A DNA stretch of 64,000 bases from Paenibacillus terricola (GCF_014779765.1 NZ_JACXZA010000006.1:186001-250000); one strand, 5' to 3'; numbered from the stretch's first letter, positions 44,340-54,126 are shown. Notes: generated from the letters alone by a model not told the origin. A program made the numbers and translations.

Positions 44340-44774
44340 TTACCGGCAGAAGCGGTCGAATGCATTAGTCAGATCTGCTGCGATATCAGCTGCGGAACGG
44401 TTCTCGATCTGGTGACGCTCGATGAAGTGTACGAGCTCGCCGTCTTTCATCAGTGCGATCGAAGGGGACGATGGCGGGTATGGCGCGAAATATTCGCGTG
44501 CCTTCGCCGTCGCTTCTTTGTCTTGACCAGCAAATACCGTATACAGGTTATCCGGCACTACATCAAACTGGAGCGCTTCCGCAACGCCTGGACGGCATTG
44601 GCCCGCTGCGCAGCCGCATACGGAGTTAACGACAACAAGCGTCGTGCCCTTGGCATTGTCGAAGCTTTCTTGCACTTCTTCCGGCGTGCGGAGCTCCGTA
44701 ATGCCGACGCGCGTCAAATCGTCGCGCATCGGTTGAATCATATCCAGCATATATCGTTCGAAGGACATTGACAT
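44340..44774 (-). CDS. BrxA/BrxB-family bacilliredoxin
   Basis: A 144-aa thioredoxin-fold protein with the CGC-type active site (VVVNSVCGCAAGQCRPGV). In Firmicutes these enzymes reduce bacillithiol mixed disulfides on proteins. The start ATG at 44774 fits AGGTGA upstream; a GTG at 44783 overlaps that site. Upstream of nadE on the same strand with only 40 bp between. Confidence 0.92.
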   Translation of the reverse strand: MSMSFERYMLDMIQPMRDDLTRVGITELRTPEEVQESFDNAKGTTLVVVNSVCGCAAGQCRPGVAEALQFDVVPDNLYTVFAGQDKEATAKAREYFAPYPPSSPSIALMKDGELVHFIERHQIENRSAADIAADLTNAFDRFCR

Positions 44775-44858
44775 GTTCTTCACTCACCTTTCAATTATCA
44801 TAATAGCCTCATTGTTACATGATTATAATTATTATAAACCTCATGGAAAATGAATGTA

Positions 44859-44890
44859 AAGCAAAAGCAGCCGAGTTTTCACCCGGCTGC
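44859..44890 (-). terminator. Rho-independent terminator after the DUF3905 gene
   Basis: On the minus strand GCAGCCG (44890-44884) pairs with CGGCTGC (44873-44867), followed by TTTTGCTTT. Confidence 0.8.
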
Positions 44891-44990
44891 GAGCCCTTCC
44901 GAACATCCCCGATATGTAGCCATCTGAAACCTCTGATCGACGCAGCTCAGCCTGCTGGCTGCTGTCCAATCCAGCTGCTGCAAGGCTGCC

Positions 44991-45386
44991 TCAAGTGCTT
45001 GGCTCATCGGCTGCATAGCCTACATCTTTATCCGGATGTTGAAACCTGTCAGCGCCCGTCTGCGGATCGCGGCCCTCCTCGAATATCGCACGATTGTCCG
45101 ATGTGAGGAATCCTATATCTTTATACGGGTGCACCCATTCATCGCCAGACATCATCGCCGGATCCGTCTCCGTCGACCACAGCTCTAACGGCGAATTAGG
45201 TGAAGCATACATATGGTCACCAATGACGACCCCGTGCCGATTGACGAAGGCGCCTCTGGGCCCTCGCCCGCTGCGATAGGCTGGCAGGAAGTTGATCTCG
45301 TATGGATCAAGCTCCGGATCATCCCTCAGCGCATCCACCGACGCCTCGTACTCTTCCCTATAATTGCTTCCTATATCACGCATCAT
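44991..45386 (-). CDS. DUF3905 protein, 131 aa
   Basis: The segments YEINFLPAYRSGRGPRGAF, VVIGDHMYASPNSPLELWS and DEWVHPYKDIGFLTSDNR are the hallmark of DUF3905, a Firmicute family of unknown function found mainly in spore formers. No ribosome site is visible before ATG at 45386, but the stop of the preceding small frame is 12 bases away, so translation may be coupled. The C-terminus is a short acidic tail (FQHPDKDVGYAADEPST). It sits downstream of a sporulation-type kinase. Confidence 0.82.
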   Translation of the reverse strand: MMRDIGSNYREEYEASVDALRDDPELDPYEINFLPAYRSGRGPRGAFVNRHGVVIGDHMYASPNSPLELWSTETDPAMMSGDEWVHPYKDIGFLTSDNRAIFEEGRDPQTGADRFQHPDKDVGYAADEPST

Positions 45387-45398
45387 AATAGTCTGCGC

Positions 45399-45525
45399 TT
45401 AGGTGGAAGGACGGTTAGGTCCATCCAGCTTCTTGTCGAAGCCCGGCTCTCCAGCTGATTTGTTCGATGCCGAGTTGCGATTAGCCGGCGCCGATGCACT
45501 CTGTTTATTCGATTTATTACCCATT
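45399..45525 (-). pseudogene. Small Ser/Asn-rich (spore-like) gene with a one-base frameshift
   Basis: A good ribosome site (GGAGGA, nine bases before ATG 45525) opens a frame beginning MGNKSNKQSASAPAN. Around 45480 the sensible protein continues in another frame: RNSASNKSAGEPGFDKKLDG then PNRPST, ending at 45399. As it stands, the first frame runs on into an unrelated sequence and ends after 36 codons. Deleting one T in AATTCGC would restore a 41-residue protein. Either the gene is frameshifted or the base call is wrong. The Asn/Ser/Lys-rich composition is typical of small spore proteins. Confidence 0.5.
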
Positions 45526-45573
45526 TGTCATCATCCTCCTTCCGTGCTGTATTATGCGCGTGGAGGAATCCTT

Positions 45574-47298
45574 TTATCCTGCGAAACCTACTTCGTAACC
45601 GGCAGCCGCAGCCGCCTCCGCCAAACTTTCTTCAATCCGGAATTTGACGATAAAGGTTGTTCCTTCGCCTTCCTTCGACTCAACCTCTATACTGCCGTGA
45701 TGCTTCTCAACAATACTCAAGCAGACAGGTAAGCCAAGTCCGGTCCCCCGTGATTTGGTCGTGAAGAAGGGTTCAAACATCTGATCCATCTGTATCTGCG
45801 TAATGCCGACCCCTGTATCCTGCACGCGCAGCTCGACGATGCCCGGATAGGTTCGTGTAGAGAGCCTTAAGCTGCCACCGTCTTTCATCGCCTCAAGCCC
45901 GTTGCGCGCAAGGTTCAGAATGAGCTGCTTCATCTCTTTGTCATTAAGCCATAGTTCAGGCAAGCTGGGCCTTGGGTTCCATTCCAGATGCAGGCCGCGC
46001 AAGTTCGCATCCGCCTGAATTAGCGGTATCGTATCCGCTACAATGTCGTTAAGCGAGGTAAGCGCCTTATCGATAAGCCGATTTTGTGCCAAGGAAAGAA
46101 AGTCGTTGATGATCATGTTCGCACGGTCGAGCTCGTCCATAATGATGCGGAAATAATCATTGTGTGTTTCGCCGGATCGTTCTTTCATCAACTGGACGAA
46201 ACCGCGAATAACGGCCATTGGATTACGAATTTCATGCGTAATGCTCGCTGCCATCTGACCGACCAGACTGAGCCTGTCCATTCGCCCCAGCTCATCACGC
46301 AGCTTCCGAAGCTCAGTAATGTCGTGAATAATGATCGCCGCACCTGTAATCGAAGCCGGACCAACTAACTCGTTGTCCCGAATCGTAAACGCGGTTTTCA
46401 CGAGCACCTGACCTTCCTTCTCTACCAGCTCAAGCGAGCTGCGCTCACCGCCGAGCGCCTTCCCCACCATCGAGACGCACTGCCAATCCCGCTCAGGATC
46501 GAACAATTCGGTAAACATGCGTCCCTTCATCTCAAAGATATTTCGCCTATTATTCGGGCTAGGGTACTGCTGAAACGCCGCTTCATTGAGGTGTGTAATA
46601 TGCCCTTCAAGATCGACAAGGACGACGCCAAGCGTCATCTCGTCGATAAATTGCTGCAGCTTCTGAACCTCGGCGCGATATTTGTCCGACATCCGCCTGA
46701 ACTGTCTATGCAGGAGCTCATTCTCACGCATGTTCTCAATAATTAGAATCGAACACCAGACCATTACATACGACATCGCCACTAAACCAATCAGCAGCAG
46801 TTCAGCCGCATGCATGGATTCAGGCGCACTTGTCGTCACATTGATCATCATGGTCGTGCTGAAGAACAGCTGCAGCACCGTAACGAGCGCAGCGCCAATC
46901 TTCTGCTTATCCATTCGCTTGGCAAGCTGAAAGGGTCTGATCGACATCATGAGCAGCGGACAAAAGATCAACAGCAGCAGGCCAAACGAAATCCATTGAT
47001 TGCTCGTATCCAGCAGCGGCAGACGCGAGACAATGTAAATAACGGTTAATGCCCCCATACTCCAGTAGCCGCCATACAGCGACCCTACTACATAAGGAAT
47101 CAACCGCGCATCGAATTGATAGCCGAATTGCGAGTGATGGGACAGCAGCATGCACAGAACCATCGAAATTGCGCTAACGATACCGATCAACATCTCTCTG
47201 GCTCTCGGGTGATGATGCGGTCGATCCCGCCACATTTGATAGGCAACAGCTGGTAGAATGGAAATGAATAATTGCAGAAGCATCGTTTTCCACATCAC
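45574..47298 (-). CDS. KinB-like membrane sensor histidine kinase
   Basis: A 574-aa kinase with five or six N-terminal helices (about 1-200, 5TMR-LYT type), a PAS domain (about 215-335), the phosphoacceptor His in MAASITHEIRNPMAVIRGF, and an HATPase domain with N-box NLARNGLEAM and G-boxes DTGVGI and GTGLGLPV. This is the layout of B. subtilis KinB, which feeds the sporulation phosphorelay; no response regulator gene is adjacent, as for other phosphorelay kinases. GTG at 47298 is nine bases from AGGAG; ATG at 47295 is an alternative. Confidence 0.9.
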   Translation of the reverse strand: MMWKTMLLQLFISILPAVAYQMWRDRPHHHPRAREMLIGIVSAISMVLCMLLSHHSQFGYQFDARLIPYVVGSLYGGYWSMGALTVIYIVSRLPLLDTSNQWISFGLLLLIFCPLLMMSIRPFQLAKRMDKQKIGAALVTVLQLFFSTTMMINVTTSAPESMHAAELLLIGLVAMSYVMVWCSILIIENMRENELLHRQFRRMSDKYRAEVQKLQQFIDEMTLGVVLVDLEGHITHLNEAAFQQYPSPNNRRNIFEMKGRMFTELFDPERDWQCVSMVGKALGGERSSLELVEKEGQVLVKTAFTIRDNELVGPASITGAAIIIHDITELRKLRDELGRMDRLSLVGQMAASITHEIRNPMAVIRGFVQLMKERSGETHNDYFRIIMDELDRANMIINDFLSLAQNRLIDKALTSLNDIVADTIPLIQADANLRGLHLEWNPRPSLPELWLNDKEMKQLILNLARNGLEAMKDGGSLRLSTRTYPGIVELRVQDTGVGITQIQMDQMFEPFFTTKSRGTGLGLPVCLSIVEKHHGSIEVESKEGEGTTFIVKFRIEESLAEAAAAAGYEVGFAG

Positions 47299-47371
47299 GG
47301 TTTCGGTCTCCTACTCTCTCCAATACAAGGAGCTATACTCCACCTTGCTGCCAATCGTCCTAATAGAGGTT

Positions 47372-47420
47372 GTTCAGGTTTTCGCAAGCTTCTCGGTGCT
47401 GAAAACCCGACTTTTTGAAC
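47372..47420 (+). mobile_element. Solo 3' end of a MITE-like element
   Basis: This 49-bp piece matches 57117-57165, the right end of the element at 56896-57165, and ends with the terminal repeat GACTTTTTGAAC. Internal GGTTTTC and GAAAACC can pair. The left part of the element is missing. It lies just upstream of the kinase gene. Confidence 0.65.
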
Positions 47421-47512
47421 ACGTTCTAATATCACAAATTAAAACACAAATTGTTTATTTTTACTATACATAGACTGTTAAGTCTGATCGGGATAGTAGA
47501 AAAATAAATACG

Positions 47513-47543
47513 AAAAAAAGCAGAAACCGGTCCGATTTCTGCT
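47513..47543 (-). terminator. Rho-independent terminator after the hydrolase gene
   Basis: On the minus strand AGCAGAAA (47543-47536) pairs with TTTCTGCT (47526-47519), followed by TTTTTT. Confidence 0.82.
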
Positions 47544-47594
47544 TATTCGATAAAGTTTTAATTCCCATTCGACTCCGCCGAACGAAAAGGCTCG

Positions 47595-48491
47595 TTATTT
47601 GAAGTTTGTATAAAGATTCGCTTGTTCTTGCAGCCAAGCCGCAATCTGCGTCATTGTCTTGATCCCGTCGGTATCGTGATACAGCTCATGGTAGCCGCCT
47701 TCAACCGGCATGAACGTACTAGTTGCCTGATTAGTACGCGAGAACAACTCGCGGCTTGCATCATAAGACGTAATGCGATCCGCCGTACCGTGCGCAAGCA
47801 GTAACGGGATGTGGAGCCGGTTCGCTTCGCGAATCGCCCATTCGCCGCTGTCGGTCATGGCCACGAACATCGCGGCAGTAATATTACCGTGCGACCATTC
47901 ATCGTTGGAAGGCGCCGGGTTCGGATGACCAGGCCGATAGAGAGCACCGGATGCCAGACCGGCCTTTTGTGTAAAAGTAGGCCAGAATCGCCCGATCGCA
48001 CGTCCCATCGTCACCTTCCACTTCGGCGGTTGGAATGAAAGGCGCAGCCAAGGACTCGTCAGAACAAGCCCAGCGAGCTTGGCTTCATGACGGAGCGCAT
48101 AATTGACGGCTACATTGCCGCCCATGCTGTGGCCGTATAGGAATATCGGCAGCGATGCATAGCGACGCCGCGCCTCTGCAAGCACTGCGTCTACATCGCT
48201 CGTCAGATGCGCGATGGACGGCGAATGTCCCCGCTTGCCTTCAGAGCGGCCGTGCCCGCGCTGATCATAGACGAAGACCGTGAAGCCGGCTTCGTTCAAT
48301 GGCTGTACGATCGCAGCTTGCCGGCCGTGATGCTCCCCCATGCCATGCACGAGGCAGACAACGCCGATCGGCGACCCCGATGCCGGCCATTCCGCTGAAT
48401 ACAGCTTCAATCCATCTACTGGACTTGTAAGCGGCCGTTCAATCGGCTGACCGCTGCCTTTTCGTTCATTCGCGTTCGAGGTGTGAGTCAT
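47595..48491 (-). CDS. Alpha/beta hydrolase, lysophospholipase/monoglyceride lipase-like
   Basis: A 298-aa serine hydrolase: oxyanion HGMGEHHGR, catalytic Ser in YGHSMGGN, Asp in HGTADRIT and His in EGGYHELYHD. These motifs match the PldB/monoglyceride lipase group. GTGGAGG nine bases before ATG 48491 fixes the start; the frame stays open to 49016 but that part is antisense to the flavoprotein gene. No signal peptide. Divergent from 48688. Confidence 0.88.
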   Translation of the reverse strand: MTHTSNANERKGSGQPIERPLTSPVDGLKLYSAEWPASGSPIGVVCLVHGMGEHHGRQAAIVQPLNEAGFTVFVYDQRGHGRSEGKRGHSPSIAHLTSDVDAVLAEARRRYASLPIFLYGHSMGGNVAVNYALRHEAKLAGLVLTSPWLRLSFQPPKWKVTMGRAIGRFWPTFTQKAGLASGALYRPGHPNPAPSNDEWSHGNITAAMFVAMTDSGEWAIREANRLHIPLLLAHGTADRITSYDASRELFSRTNQATSTFMPVEGGYHELYHDTDGIKTMTQIAAWLQEQANLYTNFK

Positions 48492-48618
48492 AGCGAGCAG
48501 CCTCCACGTTAACTTTTTTCTAACAATAGTTGAGCACGATCGGCCCCCGAATGCAAGCGGTTTATCGGTTCTTATGTATATGATGTTATGCAGCGTGCTG
48601 AAACCGCATTGTAAAGTT

Positions 48619-48647
48619 TTGCGAAGTCGCAGCTTTCCGATTACAAT
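48619..48647 (+). promoter_or_regulatory. Promoter of the HI0933-type gene
   Basis: TTGCGA (48619-48624), a 17-bp spacer and TACAAT (48642-48647), about 35 bp before the start codon. Confidence 0.6.
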
Positions 48648-48687
48648 GAAGGTCATAGATTGCGGATGACACGGAGGCTTTGTACGA

Positions 48688-49959
48688 ATGAAGTTTGATA
48701 TCATTATTATCGGGGGCGGGTCTGCCGGACTTATGGCTGCCATTGCTGCCAGCGAGCACGGCGGTAAAGTTCTGCTGCTGGACAAAGGCGATAAGCTAGG
48801 ACGCAAGCTGGGCATATCCGGCGGAGGCCGCTGCAACGTAACGAACAACAAAGATATGGACGAGCTGATCAAGCATATCCCCGGCAATGGGCGGTTTCTA
48901 TACAGCGCGCTAACGAACTTTGGCAACAAAGACATCATCTCGTTCTTCGAGCGGCTTGGCATTCGGCTGAAAGAAGAAGACAACGGGCGTATGTTCCCGG
49001 TTACGGATAAAGCCAAGACCGTTGTCGATGCGCTAATTAATCAGGTGGTTAATCAAGGTGTAACGATACGCGTCAATTCGCCTGTCGCAGAAGTGCTGTA
49101 TACGGATGGCGCGGCGTGCGGCGTGCGTCTGCGCTCTGGCGAACGGATCGCATCGAAGGCGGTTATTGTCGCTTCCGGCGGCAAATCGGTTCCGCACACA
49201 GGTTCGACCGGCGATGGCTACGCATGGGCCGAACAAGGCGGCCATACGATTACGGAACTATTCCCGACGGAAGTCCCGATCGTCTCGAACGAGCCGTTCA
49301 TCGTCTCGAAGGAGCTGCAAGGCGTCTCGCTGCGCGATGTCAGCTTGTCCGTATGGAACCCGAAGGGCAAGCGAATCATTGAGCATCGCGGCGATATGAT
49401 TTTTACTCACTTCGGGGTATCGGGCCCGATTGCGCTGCGCTGCAGCCAATTCGTCGTGAAGGCGCTCAAGCAATTCGACGTCGGCAACATCATTCTAACG
49501 ATCGACCTGCTGCCTGATCGAACGGCCGACGAAATCTACAACGAAACGCTTAAACTAGCTGCTTCCGAATCGAAGAAAGCAATCAAGAACGTCCTTCACG
49601 GCTATTTGCCGGATAAAATGATTCCGCTCCTTCTCGCGAAGGTTGAGCTCGATGAGCAGCTAACGTACGACAACATTCCGAAACAGGGCTGGCTCGAGTT
49701 TGCCCGCTTGATCAAAGCGTTCCCGCTGCGCGCGTATGGTACACGCTCGATTGAAGAAGCGTTCGTCACCGGCGGCGGCGTCCATTTGAAAGAAATCGAT
49801 CCTAAGACGATGGAGTCGAAGCTGTCCCTCGGCCTGTATTTCTGCGGCGAGGTACTCGACATCCACGGCTACACGGGCGGCTATAACATTACAGCAGCCT
49901 TCTCCACCGGCTATGCGGCGGGCAGAAGCGCAGCGGAGTATGCACAAACCCTAAGGTAA
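48688..49959 (+). CDS. HI0933/YtfP-type FAD/NAD(P)-dependent oxidoreductase
   Basis: A 423-aa flavoprotein: FAD motif [19 protein letters not shown], the family signature [18 protein letters not shown], and the C-terminal FAD-binding [22 protein letters not shown]. Annotated aminoacetone oxidase or HI0933-like; the reaction is not firmly known. CGGAGG is ten bases before ATG. It is monocistronic with its own promoter and terminator. Confidence 0.9.
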   Translation: MKFDIIIIGGGSAGLMAAIAASEHGGKVLLLDKGDKLGRKLGISGGGRCNVTNNKDMDELIKHIPGNGRFLYSALTNFGNKDIISFFERLGIRLKEEDNGRMFPVTDKAKTVVDALINQVVNQGVTIRVNSPVAEVLYTDGAACGVRLRSGERIASKAVIVASGGKSVPHTGSTGDGYAWAEQGGHTITELFPTEVPIVSNEPFIVSKELQGVSLRDVSLSVWNPKGKRIIEHRGDMIFTHFGVSGPIALRCSQFVVKALKQFDVGNIILTIDLLPDRTADEIYNETLKLAASESKKAIKNVLHGYLPDKMIPLLLAKVELDEQLTYDNIPKQGWLEFARLIKAFPLRAYGTRSIEEAFVTGGGVHLKEIDPKTMESKLSLGLYFCGEVLDIHGYTGGYNITAAFSTGYAAGRSAAEYAQTLR

Positions 49960-49976
49960 TTTTACCTTGGGGTTTT
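49949..49976 (+). terminator. Rho-independent terminator overlapping the stop codon
   Basis: CCCTAAGGTAA (49949-49959) pairs with TTACCTTGGGG (49962-49972) around TT, followed by TTTT. The stop codon is part of the stem. Confidence 0.7.
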
Positions 49977-50130
49977 ACTCATTTTTCATAGTCTAAATTT
50001 GATAGCACCGAAAGTTAAGCTATAAATTGTGGTGGTTCCATCTTTAATCTGTGTACTGTGATCCGCTTTCATTAGCATTATCATTAAATTTATATTTATT
50101 GGAAGGAGGTCTCCTTTTTCATCAAGAAAG

Positions 50131-50144
50131 TGTAAGCGCTTTAC
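50131..50144 (+). promoter_or_regulatory. CcpA cre site before the xylanase gene
   Basis: TGTAAGCGCTTTAC fits the cre consensus (TGWAANCGNTNWCA) at nearly every position. It lies 117 bp before the start codon, downstream of a possible promoter (TTTCAT and TATATT with 18-bp spacing around 50070-50100). Repression by CcpA in the presence of glucose is the expected effect. Confidence 0.75.
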
Positions 50145-50260
50145 TGACAGAAAGAACACTTATTTAAAGGGGATACAACATCTCACACGGACAAGTCGGA
50201 CGTTCCGGGTTCGGCTAATGCACTGAGGCTTTATCATTTTTCTAGAGGGGAAATAACACG

Positions 50261-53200
50261 ATGAACAAACGGTGGAAGCAGATTTTGATGATCGTATTCG
50301 CGGTTGCATTGTTGTTGCCGCAGTTCGGGATCGCGCAGAAGGCAAGCGCGGCCGTTGCGAATGGAAATTATGCACTGAAAGTTCAAACTACAGGCGGGAA
50401 TCAATGGGATGGCGCGCAAATAGACACAGGAGCAAACGGCTTGAAGTTAGTTGCCGGCACAGCCTACACCTTCTCATATGACTTATACACCCCTGATAAA
50501 GATGTGGCAGGCATTGTTCTCCAAAGTAACGCTAACTACAACTGGATTAGTCATACAGCAGCTTTAAGTGCGGCAAACCCCGCTTGGACTTCATACACGG
50601 ATACATATACTTATACAGCGGCAAGCGGTCCACAGATTCAGTTTGTGAAGATTGGCGATAAAGGAGCTACGGATACAAAGAATATAACTTACTACATCGA
50701 CAACTTTGTTGTTAAAGACGCAGCAAGCGGCAATGTTATTTACACAGCCAACTTTGAAGACAAAGCTGCTGATGGTTTTGTTTCGAGTGGGGCTGCTACA
50801 CTGTCTGCTGCAGCACCACCGCAGGCAGCAACCAATTATTTCTTAAAGGTTCAAACTACAGGTGGGAAACAGTGGGACGGCGTGCAGATAGACACAGGGG
50901 CAAATGGCTTGAACCTCGTTGCCGACAAAGCCTACACCTTCTCTTTTGACTTATACACACCTGACAAAGACGTAGCTGGCATTCTTTTGCAAACCAACGG
51001 AAACTACAACTGGATTAAGAATACTAATGCTTTAAGTGCGGCTAATCCCGCTTGGACTTCATACACGGCGACATATACTTATCTAGCGGCAAGCGGCGGA
51101 CAACTTCAGTTTGTTAAAGCCGGCGACAGCGGAGCTACAGATGCAAAGAATATTACTTACTACATCGATAACTTCGTCGTTAAAGACGCAGCAAGCGGCA
51201 ATGTTGTTTACACAGCCGACTTTGAGGACAAAGCTGCTGATGGTTTTGCATCAAGCGGGACTGCTACACTGTCTATTGTTAATAACACTAGTGCAGCAAC
51301 AGTACCAACGACTAACCCGGATGTACTCAAATTGCCAAGCATTAAGAATACGTACCCTGGTTATTTGATGGGCAGCATCATTGGCCCCTATTACATGCAA
51401 GACTCAATCATGCCCGTCCTGAAAGCCCAGTTCGGCGTTGTGACGCCTGAGAACGCCACGAAACCTGCTTCGCTGATTGGCACCAGCGCCTCCACGCATG
51501 ACGTCAAGGATCTGAACTTTACCGAAGCGGACAAGGAGCTTCAGAGCGCGATCGACAATGGCCTTAAAGTACATGGTCATACGCTCGTCTGGGAATCGCA
51601 ATCGATTCCGTGGCTGAACAACGATAAGACCTCCAGCTCCGACTCGACTCCGTCCAACCCTGGTCTGACCGCGGATGGGGCGTATGCGAACATGAACGCG
51701 TACATTAACGCGACGCTCAAGCATTTCGATGGCAAGTTCAACGCAACCACGCGGAACATCATCTCGTGGGACGTCGTCAATGAAGCGTTCAGCGGCAGCG
51801 TCCGTGACAGCAAGTTGGACCCGAAAGACTGGCACAGCTACCTGAAAGCCACCCCGTGGCTGAAAGCGACGGACGTGAACTACGTCGAACAAGCGTTCAA
51901 GTACGCCCGTGCGGCGGAGCCGGATTACAACGTCCTGTTGTACTACAACGACTATAGCATGGACGATCAGAATAAGGCCTCAGCCGTTCGCGACATGGTG
52001 AAAGACATTAATGACCGTTGGGCTGTGGATCATCCTGGCAAGCAGCTCATACAGGGCGTCGGCTTGCAAGAGCATAACGGCCTCGGCACCAACCCTAACA
52101 ACCAGAGAAAGACGATTCAGATGTTCAAGAATATCGGTGTCAAAGTTTCAATCAGCGAGCTGGACATCTCCGCCGGCACGAACAAACAGCAGACGGCTGA
52201 GCAGGTAAAAGCCCAAGCCGCACAGTACGCGCGGTTGATGCAGGTTTATACTGATCCGAGCTTCAAGGACACGGTGCAGCGCATCTCCATCTGGGGGCTG
52301 ACAGATACCAACAGCTGGCTGTCTGAAGGCAGCCCGTTGCTGTTCGACGGCAACCTATACCCGAAAGACGCGTTCTACGCCGTGATTGACCCGGCCAAGT
52401 ACCTTGCGAATTACAACGCTCCGACAAAGCCTCCTGGGGGCAAAACATCGACAGCCGCGAAGGGAACGCCGAGCATCGACGGCAAAATAGACGACATTTG
52501 GAATACGACAACGGCTATCGATATCAATGTAACGCAAGCAGGCAACACGAAGGCGGATACGCACATGCCGGCCGCTACCGCTCGCATGTTGTGGGACAAC
52601 GGGAACCTGTACGTACTCGCGCAGGTGACCAAAGATCCGTCCGAACCGTTGGACAAGGGGAATACAAACCCTTGGGAGCAGGATTCAGTCGAAGTGGTTC
52701 TCGACCTGACGAACGGCTCCAACGCCATGTATTCGAACGCTTCCGGGCATTACCGCGTTCGGTATGACGGCTTTGCGACGGTAGACGCAGGCATGACGGA
52801 TAATCAGGGCGTTGCAACAAAGATGACCTCCGCGACGACGTTCGACGCGAAGACGAACTCCTACATCGTCGAGATGCAGATTCCGTTTATCCAGATTACG
52901 CCTGCGAGCGGTACTCAAGTAGGCTTCGACGTTCAGGTGAACGACGCGAAAGCCGGTGTACGCATTGGCGCGTTCGCTTGGAACGACGCAAGCGGTACGG
53001 CTTATCAGGATCTATTCAAGATTGGTACGTTGGAACTTGCCAAGGCCAACGCTTCTGCATTCCAAGACGTGAACAATGTACCTTGGGCGGTAGAAAGCAT
53101 CCAAGCTCTCGAAGCGCGGGGTATCGTTGCCGGAGTTAAGACTGGAGCTTTCGCGCCGAACAATCAGGTCACCAGAGCCGAATTCATCCAAATGCTGATA

Positions 53201-53599
53201 AATGCGCTTGACCTGAACAGCGACAAGGCGACCAGCACCTTTACAGATGTGAAGGAAGGCGCCTGGTATTATCAAGCGATCGCTTCTGCTCAACAGCTCG
53301 GCATCGTCAACGGGAAAGCGAACGGATCTTATGGCATCAACGATGCAATCAGCAGGCAGGAAATGGCCGTTATGCTGTATCGTGCTGCCGCGAAGGCAAA
53401 TATCGAGCTGCCGAATACCGTCAATGAAATCCAATTTGCCGATGATTCGAGCATCTCGAGCTATGCAGCACAAGCCATTAAAGCATTGCAGCAAGCCGGT
53501 ATCGTGAAAGGCATGGAGAACGGAAGGTTCGCCCCTGCCAGCAACGCAACGCGCGCTCAAGCGGCAGTTATCATCTACGGATTGTTTAAATTGATGTAA
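50261..53599 (+). CDS. Surface-anchored multidomain GH10 endo-1,4-beta-xylanase, 1112 aa
   Basis: Domains in order: signal peptide (1-30), two near-identical carbohydrate-binding modules of about 150 residues (36-190 and 191-345, CBM22-like position), GH10 catalytic domain (about 360-725) with acid/base Glu508 (WDVVNEAF) and nucleophile Glu633 (ISELDIS), a CBM9-like module (about 735-925), and three SLH domains (about 933-1112) that hold the enzyme on the cell wall. It depolymerises xylan at the cell surface. GAGGGG precedes ATG. A cre site lies upstream. The duplicated modules share long identical stretches, suggesting a recent internal duplication. Confidence 0.95.
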   Translation: MNKRWKQILMIVFAVALLLPQFGIAQKASAAVANGNYALKVQTTGGNQWDGAQIDTGANGLKLVAGTAYTFSYDLYTPDKDVAGIVLQSNANYNWISHTAALSAANPAWTSYTDTYTYTAASGPQIQFVKIGDKGATDTKNITYYIDNFVVKDAASGNVIYTANFEDKAADGFVSSGAATLSAAAPPQAATNYFLKVQTTGGKQWDGVQIDTGANGLNLVADKAYTFSFDLYTPDKDVAGILLQTNGNYNWIKNTNALSAANPAWTSYTATYTYLAASGGQLQFVKAGDSGATDAKNITYYIDNFVVKDAASGNVVYTADFEDKAADGFASSGTATLSIVNNTSAATVPTTNPDVLKLPSIKNTYPGYLMGSIIGPYYMQDSIMPVLKAQFGVVTPENATKPASLIGTSASTHDVKDLNFTEADKELQSAIDNGLKVHGHTLVWESQSIPWLNNDKTSSSDSTPSNPGLTADGAYANMNAYINATLKHFDGKFNATTRNIISWDVVNEAFSGSVRDSKLDPKDWHSYLKATPWLKATDVNYVEQAFKYARAAEPDYNVLLYYNDYSMDDQNKASAVRDMVKDINDRWAVDHPGKQLIQGVGLQEHNGLGTNPNNQRKTIQMFKNIGVKVSISELDISAGTNKQQTAEQVKAQAAQYARLMQVYTDPSFKDTVQRISIWGLTDTNSWLSEGSPLLFDGNLYPKDAFYAVIDPAKYLANYNAPTKPPGGKTSTAAKGTPSIDGKIDDIWNTTTAIDINVTQAGNTKADTHMPAATARMLWDNGNLYVLAQVTKDPSEPLDKGNTNPWEQDSVEVVLDLTNGSNAMYSNASGHYRVRYDGFATVDAGMTDNQGVATKMTSATTFDAKTNSYIVEMQIPFIQITPASGTQVGFDVQVNDAKAGVRIGAFAWNDASGTAYQDLFKIGTLELAKANASAFQDVNNVPWAVESIQALEARGIVAGVKTGAFAPNNQVTRAEFIQMLINALDLNSDKATSTFTDVKEGAWYYQAIASAQQLGIVNGKANGSYGINDAISRQEMAVMLYRAAAKANIELPNTVNEIQFADDSSISSYAAQAIKALQQAGIVKGMENGRFAPASNATRAQAAVIIYGLFKLM

Positions 53600-53628
53600 G
53601 TTCAGAAATCGCAACAAAGAAGCCTTCC

Positions 53629-53660
53629 TCCCCATTATCGCGGGGAGAAAGGCTTTTTTT
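53629..53660 (+). terminator. Rho-independent terminator of the xylanase gene
   Basis: AAGCCTTCCTCCCC pairs with GGGGAGAAAGGCTT around ATTATCGC, followed by TTTTTTT. Confidence 0.88.
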
Positions 53661-53694
53661 GTTCGCCACCCTTCGGTTTCTGGGTGGATAACTC

Positions 53695-54126
53695 CTACGT
53701 ATGCACATCCCCCGACATGAAGTTGTACGAGCCGTCGTCCGGGCGGAAGCCGTGCTCTTCTCCATCTTCATCGCGATTGTTCAGCCCTGCATCCTCATCA
53801 ACAATGTCATCGCCTGTTCCCATTGCGTAGGAATCTGCCCAATCCTCGTTGACCGTATGCGCAGGAATCTGGATACTGTCCATTCCATAAGCAAGTCCTG
53901 TAACCGCAAGCGGATCAAGCGGTTGCTGGTCCATCAACTCTCCGCCATGCGACATCGCAATCTCTAGCGCAGAGGTTAGATCGCTGCCATTCATATGAAT
54001 GTGCAGCTTGCCGCCCTCATGTACGACTGGATCGTATCCTAGCTCACGCAGCGTAGCGCTAGCATCCTCAGCACTGCCGTTATCGGCGAACTGGAACAAG
54101 ATTGCCGAATCTTCCGTTCTGTCCAT
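53695..54126 (-). CDS. Hypothetical acidic protein, 143 aa
   Basis: No family recognised. The first ~65 residues form a beta-alpha pattern (AILFQFADNGSAEDASATLREL, then KLHIHMNGSDLTSALEIAMS), reminiscent of small ferredoxin-like or ACT-like folds. The C-terminal ~60 residues are Asp/Glu-rich and probably disordered (DEDAGLNNRDEDGEEHG). GAAGGAG nine bases before ATG sets the start. Similar proteins, in my recollection, occur only in Paenibacillaceae. Divergent from the PAS-HTH gene. Confidence 0.65.
   Translation of the reverse strand: MDRTEDSAILFQFADNGSAEDASATLRELGYDPVVHEGGKLHIHMNGSDLTSALEIAMSHGGELMDQQPLDPLAVTGLAYGMDSIQIPAHTVNEDWADSYAMGTGDDIVDEDAGLNNRDEDGEEHGFRPDDGSYNFMSGDVHT

Noticed and set aside
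44865-45007. 41-codon frame starting MSQALEAALQQLD after DUF3905
   Set aside because: No ribosome site, no family, and it runs into the terminator hairpin.
48492-49016. N-terminal extension of the hydrolase gene
   Set aside because: It lies antisense to the flavoprotein gene; a good ribosome site marks the start at 48491.
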